Shown piece by piece: positions 45,085 through 54,140 of a stretch of DNA of 64,000 nt. Under the pieces are notes generated by a model. The model saw only the letters and a list, made by a program, of their open reading frames with translations. It ran no database searches and was not told the DNA's origin. The stretch comes from Methanobacteriota archaeon (GTDB taxonomy: Archaea; Thermoplasmatota; Poseidoniia; Poseidoniales; Poseidoniaceae). The DNA is taken from NCBI GenBank assembly GCA_002720095.2, contig PBGP02000022.1, positions 98,681 to 162,680 on the forward strand, written 5' to 3'. Each line of letters opens with the position of its first letter. Position 1 is the stretch's first letter. Made by a program: the position numbers and the translations under genes.

Positions 45085-46473
45085 CTAGTTCGATTGACCT
45101 ATTAAACTTTCAAGTTCATGAATATCTTTAGGACAAAGTGAGGAAAGTACTTCTGGACCATTTTCAGTGATTAAAATATCATCTTCTATCCTAATACCAA
45201 TTCCTGCCCATTTGGGATCTAAATCTGTTAAATCTGACCTCCAATCGCCAAAATATAGTCCTGGCTCAATAGTAATAACCATTCCAGGTTCAAAAACTCG
45301 AGGTTCGCCATTTGGCTTGTAAATTCCGACGTCATGTACGTCTAATCCTAGCCAATGTCCAGTTCCATGCATAAAATATTTCTTTAATTCTCCATTTTCT
45401 AATGCTTCCTCTGCACTACAATGTATTATTCCGAGTTCTACTAACCCCTCAGCTAGAACCTTACTCGCAGCAATATGCGCTTCTATATACTGATTACCAA
45501 CAACACATTTTTGAATAGCTGCACGTTGAGATCTGAGGACTAAATTGTATATTTTCATTTGAGAATCGCTGAATTTACCACTAATTGGCCAGGACCTAGT
45601 AATATCTGCCGCATATCCTTCATATTCAGAACCCGCATCAATCAAAATAATCTCCCCATCATTACATATCTTATTATTTTCATGGTAATGTAATATGGTT
45701 GCATTCTCACCACATCCGACAATACTGGGATAAGCCCAATTTTTAGCGCCAAGAAATTTAAAGTATCCTTCAATAATAGCTTGTATTTGCCATTCACCAA
45801 TTCCTGTAAAGCAATTCTTCATAGCTTCAATGTGTGCTATAGAAGAAATATTTGCCGAGTACCTCATCAAATTTATTTCTGCATCGGATTTTATCAATCG
45901 CATTTCTGAAATTAATAACGATGGGTCAATTCTTTGTGTAGGGCCTTCTCCTATTTGCTGGCGCGCTCTATTTCTTGAATTAATTGAATTCTCAACCAAA
46001 TTATCAACTTTAATATTAAAGCCAACGCAATGGTAAACAATACTTACACTTTTTAACCTCTCACTTAATATTTTGCTGATTGATTCTGAGGGGTAGGCTT
46101 CATCAATAGCCCAATTCTTTTTAGCTCCTTCAACTCCAGGTCTTCTTCCTTCCCAGATTTCTAATTCTATATTTGACTCCTGAACAAATAGTGTTGTTGT
46201 CCAAACATTATCCTTTTTAATGGCTAATAATACACAATCAGGGTCTTTCCATCCAGTTAAATAAAGTAGGTCACTATTTGTTCTGTAAGGAAAATGGACA
46301 TCGTTACTTCTAATTTTTTCTTTAGGTGAACATAAAATCAAGGCCGAATTATCATCTAGTTGAGAATATAATTTTTCCTGTCTTTGCCTGTATTCAGAAA
46401 CATGTATGGGTTCAGGAGTTTCACCAATTTGGTTGGCGTATGTCTGGAATGCCATATACTTCCCTGTTGGCAT
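45085..46473 (-). CDS. pepP: Xaa-Pro aminopeptidase (aminopeptidase P)
   Basis: Metallopeptidase that removes an N-terminal residue before proline. The 462 residues have the aminopeptidase P N-terminal domain (PYRTNSDLLYLTGW, LFVQESN) and the creatinase-fold metal site: ILIDAGSEYEGYAADITRSWP (two Asp), HGTGHWLGLDVHDVG (His), VITIEPGLYF (Glu) and GIRIEDDILIT (Glu). Probably cytoplasmic, since no signal peptide is seen; a starter role in peptide use by a protein-degrading heterotroph is plausible. It begins 11 nt after the PKD-like surface-protein gene. Confidence 0.93.
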   Translation of the reverse strand: MPTGKYMAFQTYANQIGETPEPIHVSEYRQRQEKLYSQLDDNSALILCSPKEKIRSNDVHFPYRTNSDLLYLTGWKDPDCVLLAIKKDNVWTTTLFVQESNIELEIWEGRRPGVEGAKKNWAIDEAYPSESISKILSERLKSVSIVYHCVGFNIKVDNLVENSINSRNRARQQIGEGPTQRIDPSLLISEMRLIKSDAEINLMRYSANISSIAHIEAMKNCFTGIGEWQIQAIIEGYFKFLGAKNWAYPSIVGCGENATILHYHENNKICNDGEIILIDAGSEYEGYAADITRSWPISGKFSDSQMKIYNLVLRSQRAAIQKCVVGNQYIEAHIAASKVLAEGLVELGIIHCSAEEALENGELKKYFMHGTGHWLGLDVHDVGIYKPNGEPRVFEPGMVITIEPGLYFGDWRSDLTDLDPKWAGIGIRIEDDILITENGPEVLSSLCPKDIHELESLIGQSN

Positions 46474-46484
46474 ATCGATAATAG

Positions 46485-48056
46485 TTATTCCTTCTTATTA
46501 TGATGAGACCATTTTGGAAGTGGATCTACCTTAGTAGATTTTTTCTTAATAACTAATAGAGCAAGTGTACATAAAAAAATTGTAGTCAAAACCAAGTTAA
46601 GACCATTGAAGAAATTAGCACCTCGTGCAGTTACTATTTTTTCGCTATTAATGTCTTCCAATGCATTAAATTTTAACAATAAATTGTCATAACCCCCATC
46701 AGAGTCTTTTACAATGAGTTCTAGTTCAAAGTTTGGCCCTAAGTTCTCTAAATATATAGTTGTAGAATTATTACTTGAATGTAACAAACCATCTAGATAC
46801 CATCCAAATTGCAAATCATTTATTTCATTAATTGAGTCAGTAGAAAGTTCACCGCTAAAAAATAATTCTTTAACGGAAGAGTTGAAAGTAATTAATAAAT
46901 CATCAATAGGATCCCCATTAATATCTGTAATTACAGCTTCAGGAATTATATTATTCACCTTTAAGAAATGAGTTGACTGATTTTTATTACCTGCCTCGTC
47001 TTCTACGATAACTGTGAATTTATACTCCCCACTTTTTTGGGGAACAAACTCTAAACTTGATTCTGTTCTGATCATATTGTTATTTGGAACTTGTACATTT
47101 CCATCTGAATCCTCAAACACCCATGAAAATTCTAATTCACTGACTTTTCCAAACTCTTTATCCAATTCCGGATCAAAACTAGAATTAGCATTAATTAAAA
47201 CTAATTCATCACCCTCATTTACTTCTGATTGTGCTTCAATAATTACAATAGGAGTTGTTCTATCAATTTCAAAATAATATACTAAATTCCATAAATTTAA
47301 AATATTTTCCTCGAATTTAATCAAATAATGTCCTTCTGTTAAATTAGAAGAGGACATTGTTAAAATTATCTGATAAAAATTATTCGTTGATGGATCAGAT
47401 AGGTAGTTTACTTCAACTTTAGGTTCAAAATAAACTAACTCATCATTACCGTATGTGAATATTGAAGCTGAGGTAAATTCTCCAACTAATTCTCTAACAC
47501 TAGATGAATTAGATGAATGTTGAAATACATCAGCAATAAAGTCAAATTCTGTATTAAATTTTAAGAATTTGTCTTCACTATTAGATTCTTGGTTTTGTTC
47601 GTAGATTATTGGATTAAATAGTGTTTCACTTGAGCTTGATTGTTCACCGACCCATACCGAGATTACAGTAGTTGCTAAAATCTGGAAATTGTAATCTAGT
47701 TGATAAATATGCAATTTACAACTACATCCAACCTCTGGAAATGAAACTGATAATTCCCAATACCACAATCCATCAGATTCATTGAAATTGATGACCTCGG
47801 ACATAATATTTGTAATTAGGTCGTTGGAATAGCCGAATTGATTAACACTCTCTAGTCTGTAATTGAAGTAAGGTAGGTCGTAATATGAATAACCACTAAT
47901 AAATTCATCAGATTCCAAAAACATTGGGTTTTCTAGAATAATTAGTTCATTAAAATTGGTAACAGAATTATCTTGGGCTTTAGCTACAGGAAAATAGGGC
48001 AAAGATAGAATATATACGACAAACAATAAAAAGGCAAATAAATTGTTTCTCTGCAC
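46485..48056 (-). CDS. Exported surface protein with PKD-like domains and C-terminal anchor
   Basis: A 523-residue secreted protein with a signal peptide (residues 1-27), a beta-rich Ser/Asn ectodomain, and a membrane helix near residues 486-503 with a short basic tail. PKD-like (immunoglobulin-fold) units are visible, for example GDELVLINANSSFDPE, LEFSWVFEDSDG, PQKSGEYKFTVIVEDEAGN and LQFGWYLDG. Such domains bind other proteins or polysaccharides; the substrate is unknown. Upstream of pepP on the same strand. Confidence 0.78.
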   Translation of the reverse strand: MQRNNLFAFLLFVVYILSLPYFPVAKAQDNSVTNFNELIILENPMFLESDEFISGYSYYDLPYFNYRLESVNQFGYSNDLITNIMSEVINFNESDGLWYWELSVSFPEVGCSCKLHIYQLDYNFQILATTVISVWVGEQSSSSETLFNPIIYEQNQESNSEDKFLKFNTEFDFIADVFQHSSNSSSVRELVGEFTSASIFTYGNDELVYFEPKVEVNYLSDPSTNNFYQIILTMSSSNLTEGHYLIKFEENILNLWNLVYYFEIDRTTPIVIIEAQSEVNEGDELVLINANSSFDPELDKEFGKVSELEFSWVFEDSDGNVQVPNNNMIRTESSLEFVPQKSGEYKFTVIVEDEAGNKNQSTHFLKVNNIIPEAVITDINGDPIDDLLITFNSSVKELFFSGELSTDSINEINDLQFGWYLDGLLHSSNNSTTIYLENLGPNFELELIVKDSDGGYDNLLLKFNALEDINSEKIVTARGANFFNGLNLVLTTIFLCTLALLVIKKKSTKVDPLPKWSHHNKKE

Positions 48057-48109
48057 ATTAACGTCGTGTTAGTTTTGCTTATTGAATCTTCGATTAAAAT
48101 GTGTAAAAA

Positions 48110-51100
48110 TTAACATAATTCTCCCTGACCAGGGAAACTTAGAGCATCTCTTGGATTGGTGTTCCATTTGAATTCACACCAATTTCTGTGACCATCGAAA
48201 TCTTCATCTCCATTTTTGTCAGCCTCATTGAATGGGTTATAGTCAAAATGGTACTCCCAACCTGTCGCCATTCCGTCATCATCATGATCTTGATAGAATA
48301 CTTCTGGCCCGTCATCCCAACCATCTCCATCTGTGTCATTTAAGATTGGATTAGTACCATTAACATACTCTTCATAGTTAGTATAATTTTCTAAATCGTC
48401 ATAAAACTTCTTACCAGGATAATTTCCTGTGAGTTGATCTGGCTTGATATGACACTTACTATTTTGCTGATTGTTCCAACCTGGACAATACGTATTCAAT
48501 AAACTAGTTCTATTCAAACCGTCTCTATCGATATCCTCGTCACCATCTTTGATTCCGTTGTTGTTACTGTCATCTAATGCTGGGTCCAATAATCCTCTGG
48601 CTCCGAAAGAACCCAAAGACATATTATCAGCTAGACCTAATTCCATTGCTTGCAAACTATGTTCAACTTCCCAACCGTCTGGTAATCCATCACCATCAGT
48701 GTCTTTTACTACAGGATTAGTATCCCACCTATCTGGTCCCTCAACTGAATTCATTAGTGTATCATTATCTACGTCAAACAATGCATCACTCAAGGATCCA
48801 AACATTGGATTCAGAGCCCACCTACCTTTACAATTGCATTCCCCATTATCTGGGATATCGAAATTTGTTATATTTATCTCCCACAATTCATAAGTTGGTG
48901 AACTTGGGAATCCAGTTTTAACATCCCCTTCTTTAGCTTCATAGTTTGCCCATAAATAGGCGCCAGGATCTCTAGAACATTTATTAGGTGGATCATTGAT
49001 TTCTATTATACACAATGGATCATTCCAAATATCTTTTGAAATCCACAAACTATGCGAATTAGTGTTTTCCTGAACGGAATATACTTGCATCTCCCAACCA
49101 TCCAGCATTCCATCTCCATCTGTATCATTATTCAGAGGATCTGTTCCAATATCATTTTCATGAAATGGTCGAGGAATATTCAGTGTTTCTGACCCATCCA
49201 TTAATCCATCATTGTCTGTATCCCTGTCGCTGGCATTAGTAATAAATCCGTCTTCACCGAGAATCACTTCTTCTCCATCTCTTAATTGATCATTGTCAGT
49301 ATCAAACATACACGGAGATGTCTTATAATTTCCATTTCCAAAAATATCAGGGTGACCATTTACTGCTTCAAAATAATCATCTAGACCATCGCTATCAGTA
49401 TCTGCATCCGAAGCATTAGAACCAAGATTACAACCTTCTCCTCTAAAATTAAATTCACTGAAATCACTCAACCCATCTCCATCCGTATCTGGAATCCCTG
49501 GATCACTAGTTGTTAGTATTGTAAGAGTACCATCCTTTTCGTCAGCTGTCACAATTTCGATATTCCATCCAAATACTTCCACTCCATCAGGTAAAAGATC
49601 ACCATCTGTATCCCAATCATTAGGCTTAGTAGATCTGAACTCAACCTCACCTTTATCGTTGAATTTAGCATTATACTCGTCAATATTAGTGAATCTCTCA
49701 TGTTCTTCAACAATAACCATCCATACGAACTGTCTTGACTCAACTACAGTAGGATCCTCATCAATTTTTTCTCCAGTATTAACAAATATCTCATATACAT
49801 ACCCATCAACAGGTGAGTACACCTTTGCAGTCCCTGGAACTCCACCTGGAAGTGTATATATCCCTCTTGCGAGTTCTTGATTCTTTTGCACCTGTTCTCC
49901 AAGTTGAACACCGATTTCTGAAACTGTAGTAGTATAAATCAAATCAGTGTATGTTACATCACCGTCACCGTCTTGATCCCACCCATCCAGATCTGGATCC
50001 AGATACTGGTCTCCCTTCCAAGCAGGATGTAAACCATTTTCTTTTTCCCATCCATCAGGCATTCCATCTCCATCAGTATCCAGCAACCATGGACTGGTAA
50101 AATTATCCGGACCGTTTAACAGAGCATTTTCATACTCCTCTAAATTATTAAGATTATCTCCATCCCATTCATAGTAGGCATCCTCGGAATCAGCTGGATC
50201 AAGCAGATTTTCTGATTCTAAGTCATAAGGATGATCTAACGAACTAGCGTAACAATGTTCAAAACCGTCTGGCATCCCATCTCCATCTGTATCCCAATCT
50301 GAGGGCCCATTAAGTAAACCGTCACCATCCATGTCTTGCATGAACCAGTCAATACTATTTTGAGAAACATGCATGAAAGGGGCTGCTCGATCTTTTGGCT
50401 CTGAAGATTTTCCGCACCACCTTGTCCAACTTAGAACACCGTGCCTGATTTCTTCACTATCGCTTAGTAAATCATTATCACTATCAGCAGTAAGTGGGTT
50501 TGTACCAAGTTTTTCTTCTAGGAAATTAATAAGTCCATCTGAACCGTCTAAGTCTACATCCAATACTGCATCACAACTATACCGTCCATTAAAATCTCTA
50601 CCAAATTCTTCTGCATACTCCGAGAGGGAACCTGTTTCAGATAATAATTCGTCAACCTGATTTGCTCTATCTTGAGTTAGCAAATCACATCCCCAATTTC
50701 CATCTAACGGGTTAAACAAGTCAACAGTTAATCCTGATGCCCCAGGAACTTCAAGTGTAATTCTGTGATCTGCCTCCCATTTATCTCCAAGTCCGTCTGC
50801 GTCTGAATCACGTAAAGTCGGATTTGTGCCAAGTTCAAACTCTTGCTGATTATTCAGTCCATCTTGATCAGGGTCCCCTGTTGGACCATTTTCAGGACTA
50901 TCTCCTTGATCAGGAAGAGAAGACCCTTGACAATAAATTGTAGTAGTATCTGTAACTATAAATTTTCCATCTTCAAGAATATATATTCCGTTCTTGGGTA
51001 CCCATGGTTCTGATTCTTCAATTATTTTTTCGATTCCGTTGGGTAAAGTGTAAGTTAGATACGTCACATTATATGTTATCTCTACACCGTCAACAATTGA

Positions 51101-51502
51101 GGTTTTCTGATCTCCTGATTCATCAATACTAAAACTAATATCTTCACTGGTACAATCCGACTCTACAATTATTTGACTGCCAGATTCATCATCTATGGCA
51201 TCTCCAGGATCATTCGGATCCAATCCATTTTCAACTTCCCATCCATCTGATAGTCCGTCTCTATCTGTGTCTGCGACTTGTGGATCTGTTCCATACTGTG
51301 TTTTTTCGATTTGATCAGATAGTCCGTCTCTATCAAAATCATTGATTACCTGGCTGACATCCTCATCCTCAAGAACATTTCCTCCTGCATCTTCATAACG
51401 AATTGTCGTATCCATAATACCAGATACACCTACAAATAATGAACCAAAAATCATCGTAACAACGATTGCAGCGTAAGCCATCTGATTGTGTGAAAGTGAC
51501 AT
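48110..51502 (-). CDS. Large exported protein with calcium-binding TSP3-like repeats
   Basis: An 1130-residue protein with an N-terminal helix (about residues 8-28) as signal or anchor. About 15-18 Asp-rich thrombospondin-type-3-like units follow, with phrases such as DTDGDGMPDGWE, DTDRDGLSDGWE and DSDADGLGDKWE. The repeats probably bind calcium and form an extended stalk. Residues about 528-600 break the pattern with a lipoyl/biotinyl-like barrel-sandwich segment (VQLGEQVQKNQELA, AKVYSPVDGYVYEIFVNTGE). Cysteines are scattered in pairs. No catalytic domain or C-terminal anchor is seen; the C-terminus is polar. Surface or extracellular role is inferred. Confidence 0.82.
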   Translation of the reverse strand: MSLSHNQMAYAAIVVTMIFGSLFVGVSGIMDTTIRYEDAGGNVLEDEDVSQVINDFDRDGLSDQIEKTQYGTDPQVADTDRDGLSDGWEVENGLDPNDPGDAIDDESGSQIIVESDCTSEDISFSIDESGDQKTSIVDGVEITYNVTYLTYTLPNGIEKIIEESEPWVPKNGIYILEDGKFIVTDTTTIYCQGSSLPDQGDSPENGPTGDPDQDGLNNQQEFELGTNPTLRDSDADGLGDKWEADHRITLEVPGASGLTVDLFNPLDGNWGCDLLTQDRANQVDELLSETGSLSEYAEEFGRDFNGRYSCDAVLDVDLDGSDGLINFLEEKLGTNPLTADSDNDLLSDSEEIRHGVLSWTRWCGKSSEPKDRAAPFMHVSQNSIDWFMQDMDGDGLLNGPSDWDTDGDGMPDGFEHCYASSLDHPYDLESENLLDPADSEDAYYEWDGDNLNNLEEYENALLNGPDNFTSPWLLDTDGDGMPDGWEKENGLHPAWKGDQYLDPDLDGWDQDGDGDVTYTDLIYTTTVSEIGVQLGEQVQKNQELARGIYTLPGGVPGTAKVYSPVDGYVYEIFVNTGEKIDEDPTVVESRQFVWMVIVEEHERFTNIDEYNAKFNDKGEVEFRSTKPNDWDTDGDLLPDGVEVFGWNIEIVTADEKDGTLTILTTSDPGIPDTDGDGLSDFSEFNFRGEGCNLGSNASDADTDSDGLDDYFEAVNGHPDIFGNGNYKTSPCMFDTDNDQLRDGEEVILGEDGFITNASDRDTDNDGLMDGSETLNIPRPFHENDIGTDPLNNDTDGDGMLDGWEMQVYSVQENTNSHSLWISKDIWNDPLCIIEINDPPNKCSRDPGAYLWANYEAKEGDVKTGFPSSPTYELWEINITNFDIPDNGECNCKGRWALNPMFGSLSDALFDVDNDTLMNSVEGPDRWDTNPVVKDTDGDGLPDGWEVEHSLQAMELGLADNMSLGSFGARGLLDPALDDSNNNGIKDGDEDIDRDGLNRTSLLNTYCPGWNNQQNSKCHIKPDQLTGNYPGKKFYDDLENYTNYEEYVNGTNPILNDTDGDGWDDGPEVFYQDHDDDGMATGWEYHFDYNPFNEADKNGDEDFDGHRNWCEFKWNTNPRDALSFPGQGELC

Positions 51503-51574
51503 TTTTTACACATCGCGCCCTGCGGGATAACAATCCGAATATTTTTAGTCAGATAAAGATTGAGGATTTATGTA

Positions 51575-51591
51575 CAATAATGTGATTATTG
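51575..51591 (-). repeat. Inverted repeat just after the 51592 stop codon
   Basis: CAATAAT and ATTATTG, separated by three bases, form a perfect 7-bp inverted repeat directly after the stop codon of the minus-strand 373-aa gene. It could be a short 3' hairpin, but no T-run follows in the direction of transcription, so terminator function is uncertain. Confidence 0.35.
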
Positions 51592-52713
51592 TTATTGTTC
51601 TGCAATCTCTGATTTTGAAGTTATTTGTAGCTTCAATTCACCATTATCTGATTTCCATGATGCTTTGCCATCTCTACCTTCAGAACGACTCCAACAGCCT
51701 AATATAACACCAGTAACTATTGCGGGATGAAAAATATTACAGAACTCTAATTCTATACCACCGTTAGAATCAATACCTTTAGATTTAGTTACCGCCCCAA
51801 GTCCTTTATTCACTAGCTCAGCTTGACTGGCTCCGACCCACCCCTGTGGATTATCAATCATGAATAACTCACCACCTTGCCTAAACATTTCTGAAGATGC
51901 TTGAGCAATCCCACTCCATACTTTTTTTTCAGTCTCAGAAATTTGAAATACTTCCCAATCTGCATTTAAAGATACTGAGTACGAATCTGATGCATAAGTA
52001 GTAATATTCTCTACTAATCTATAAATGAAATCTTGGTACAAGAAAATATGTCTTTCACCTAACAATTCCCATCCCCCAAATTTAAGTTCGAAGGGCTTTC
52101 TAAGAGGGTTACTATCAATTTCATTAAATTCAATTGATTTATAAGCTCCTATTTTATCTATCTTTATTGGTTTTTTTACTTCGATTCCATCTTGCTCTAG
52201 GTGCGCTAAAGCTACATCCTTACCTCTATCCTCCCATCTGAATCTGTGTCTTTTCTTTGTGATAAACTCCCAGGCTGAATTGGCCATTCCTGAAGAAAAA
52301 CTAGACTGTAATCTACCGTGAACCTCAAGCTCCAATTTTTTGAGTTTATGTGAACCAGAGGGAACTTTTAATGAACCAAGACCTCTAGATTTCCAGTCAT
52401 AATTGATTTCTGATAAAATCTTTTTTCTTTTTTGAAAAAATGAATGCTTTAATTCAATGCTATCTAATCTTAATTCTTCACTATCAGCTGCGGCGTGTGC
52501 CAGTCTTCTTCCGAGGTTTAACTGCAAATTCTCTTGAAGTAACTCAAACCAATGTGCAAAACCTGATGATGATACTAGCCAGCATGGCTCATCAAAATAT
52601 TCTTTGTCTAAATAAAAACCAGAATTCCATCTGAAACGATTCACTAGCATTTTAGAGAGTTCTTCGGACACCTCTGAAGTGTCGGATTCTATTATTGGCA
52701 TTAAACATCCCAA
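51592..52713 (-). CDS. Uncharacterised protein, possibly soluble
   Basis: A 373-residue protein that I do not recognise. It has no signal peptide or membrane helix and mixes charged helical segments (HSFFQKRKKILSEINYDWKS) with beta-like parts. A stretch GGWELLGERHIFLYQDFIYRLVE lies mid-protein in part and GRDGKASWKSDNGELKLQI near the end. TTG at 52713 is chosen as start: GAGGTG lies 7 nt upstream, whereas ATG at 52701 has no ribosome site. Divergent from glyA. Confidence 0.65.
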   Translation of the reverse strand: MGCLMPIIESDTSEVSEELSKMLVNRFRWNSGFYLDKEYFDEPCWLVSSSGFAHWFELLQENLQLNLGRRLAHAAADSEELRLDSIELKHSFFQKRKKILSEINYDWKSRGLGSLKVPSGSHKLKKLELEVHGRLQSSFSSGMANSAWEFITKKRHRFRWEDRGKDVALAHLEQDGIEVKKPIKIDKIGAYKSIEFNEIDSNPLRKPFELKFGGWELLGERHIFLYQDFIYRLVENITTYASDSYSVSLNADWEVFQISETEKKVWSGIAQASSEMFRQGGELFMIDNPQGWVGASQAELVNKGLGAVTKSKGIDSNGGIELEFCNIFHPAIVTGVILGCWSRSEGRDGKASWKSDNGELKLQITSKSEIAEQ

Positions 52714-52772
52714 ACTAAATCACCTCATAGTTTATTCAGTATTACTATAATCCTAATTTACGAGCATGTAAT

Positions 52773-54140
52773 GTGTCGAATAGTAATCATGAGTTTCCAA
52801 AACCTTTAGAAATACCTAATTCTTCTAGTAAAAGTGAACAGAGTCTTAACTTTTTTAGAAATCAAATTGAACAGCATCATAGAAGATTCCAAGCTAGTAT
52901 TCCTTTAATTGCCAGTGAAAACCTAGTATCTCGCGCTGCAATGGACATGTTCACAACTGATTTACATAACAGATATGCTGAAGGATTACCTGGCTCGAGA
53001 TATTACGAAGGAAATGAAGATTACGACCCCATTGAATTACATACTGAAGAACTTGCAAAAAGATTATTCAACGCACCTTTTGCTGACGTAAGACCAATTT
53101 CAGGAACAGCTGCAAACATTTCAGCTTTATTCTCACTAGCAAGCCCGGGTGATAAATTTATGGCCCCCGAGTTAGCAGCTGGCGCACACATATCTACACA
53201 AAAATTTGGTGCAGCGGGATTGAGAGGACTAACAACAATTACCTATCCATCTATTCACGAAACTATGTCTATTGACACTGATTTAGCTGTAAAAGCAATT
53301 CATACTGAAAAACCCAGAATTTGCTACGTAGGACAATCAGTTTATTTATTCCCGAATGATTTGAAGCCAATTGTTGAGGCTGCGAACGAGGTTGGTGCAA
53401 ATACAATGTATGATGGCGCTCATGTTCTGGGACTAATTGCTGGGAAACAGTTCCAAGATCCACTAGGTGATGGAATGAATTTGATAACTGCCTCAACTCA
53501 TAAAACATTTCCTGGGCCTCAGCACGGTGTAATTTTAGCAAACAAAGATGTTGAATTGCCTAACGGTAAAAGTCTGCACAAAACAATCAGAAACAAAGTT
53601 TTTCCAGGCGTGCACTCAAATCATCACCTGCATAAAGTAGCAGCATTTGGTGTTAGTTTAGCGGAAGCACTAGAATTTCAAGAAGATTATGCGAAGAATA
53701 TTATCTCAAACGCCCAAAATCTGGCTGAAAGTTTATGGAACAGAGGAATGAAAGTTTTCGCTTCTGACTTAGGTTTTACACAAAGTCACACCGTTCTAGT
53801 AGATGTTTCAGAAAGAGGAGGGGGTGCAGATGTATCTAAAAGATGCGAAGCTCAGGGACTAATAATGAACAAAAATATGCTGCCTGGTGATACATCTGCT
53901 GTCAATCCATCAGGTATCCGATTAGGCACTCCAGAAATGACCAGATTAGGGATGGGCAAGGATGCAATGGATGAAGTAGCGGAGTTAATTCATCTAGCAT
54001 CAATTTCTGGTCATGAGTCTGAAGTTAGGGAAAGATCCAAGAGTTTAAAAAATCAATATACTGAAATGAAATATTGTTGGAAAACTGAAGAGAATGCATA
54101 CACTCTACCGAACTGGTCTGAAATTACCAATTTTAATTAA
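52773..54140 (+). CDS. glyA: Serine hydroxymethyltransferase
   Basis: PLP enzyme that interconverts serine and glycine while loading C1 groups on a folate or pterin. The 455 residues have SIPLIASENLVSRAAM near residue 40, RYAEGLPGSRYYEGNEDYD, the substrate/PLP region YDGAHVLGLIAGKQF, the PLP-lysine motif ASTHKTFPGPQHG and the C-terminal GIRLGTPEMTRLGMGKDAM. The start is GTG at 52773. Its stop overlaps the stop of the convergent 1064-aa membrane-protein gene by 4 bases. Confidence 0.95.
   Translation: MSNSNHEFPKPLEIPNSSSKSEQSLNFFRNQIEQHHRRFQASIPLIASENLVSRAAMDMFTTDLHNRYAEGLPGSRYYEGNEDYDPIELHTEELAKRLFNAPFADVRPISGTAANISALFSLASPGDKFMAPELAAGAHISTQKFGAAGLRGLTTITYPSIHETMSIDTDLAVKAIHTEKPRICYVGQSVYLFPNDLKPIVEAANEVGANTMYDGAHVLGLIAGKQFQDPLGDGMNLITASTHKTFPGPQHGVILANKDVELPNGKSLHKTIRNKVFPGVHSNHHLHKVAAFGVSLAEALEFQEDYAKNIISNAQNLAESLWNRGMKVFASDLGFTQSHTVLVDVSERGGGADVSKRCEAQGLIMNKNMLPGDTSAVNPSGIRLGTPEMTRLGMGKDAMDEVAELIHLASISGHESEVRERSKSLKNQYTEMKYCWKTEENAYTLPNWSEITNFN

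Noticed and set aside
48110..51502. Asp-codon-rich repeats considered as a CRISPR or DNA repeat array
   Set aside because: Repeat units vary in DNA sequence and spacing and encode TSP3-like protein repeats in one long frame.
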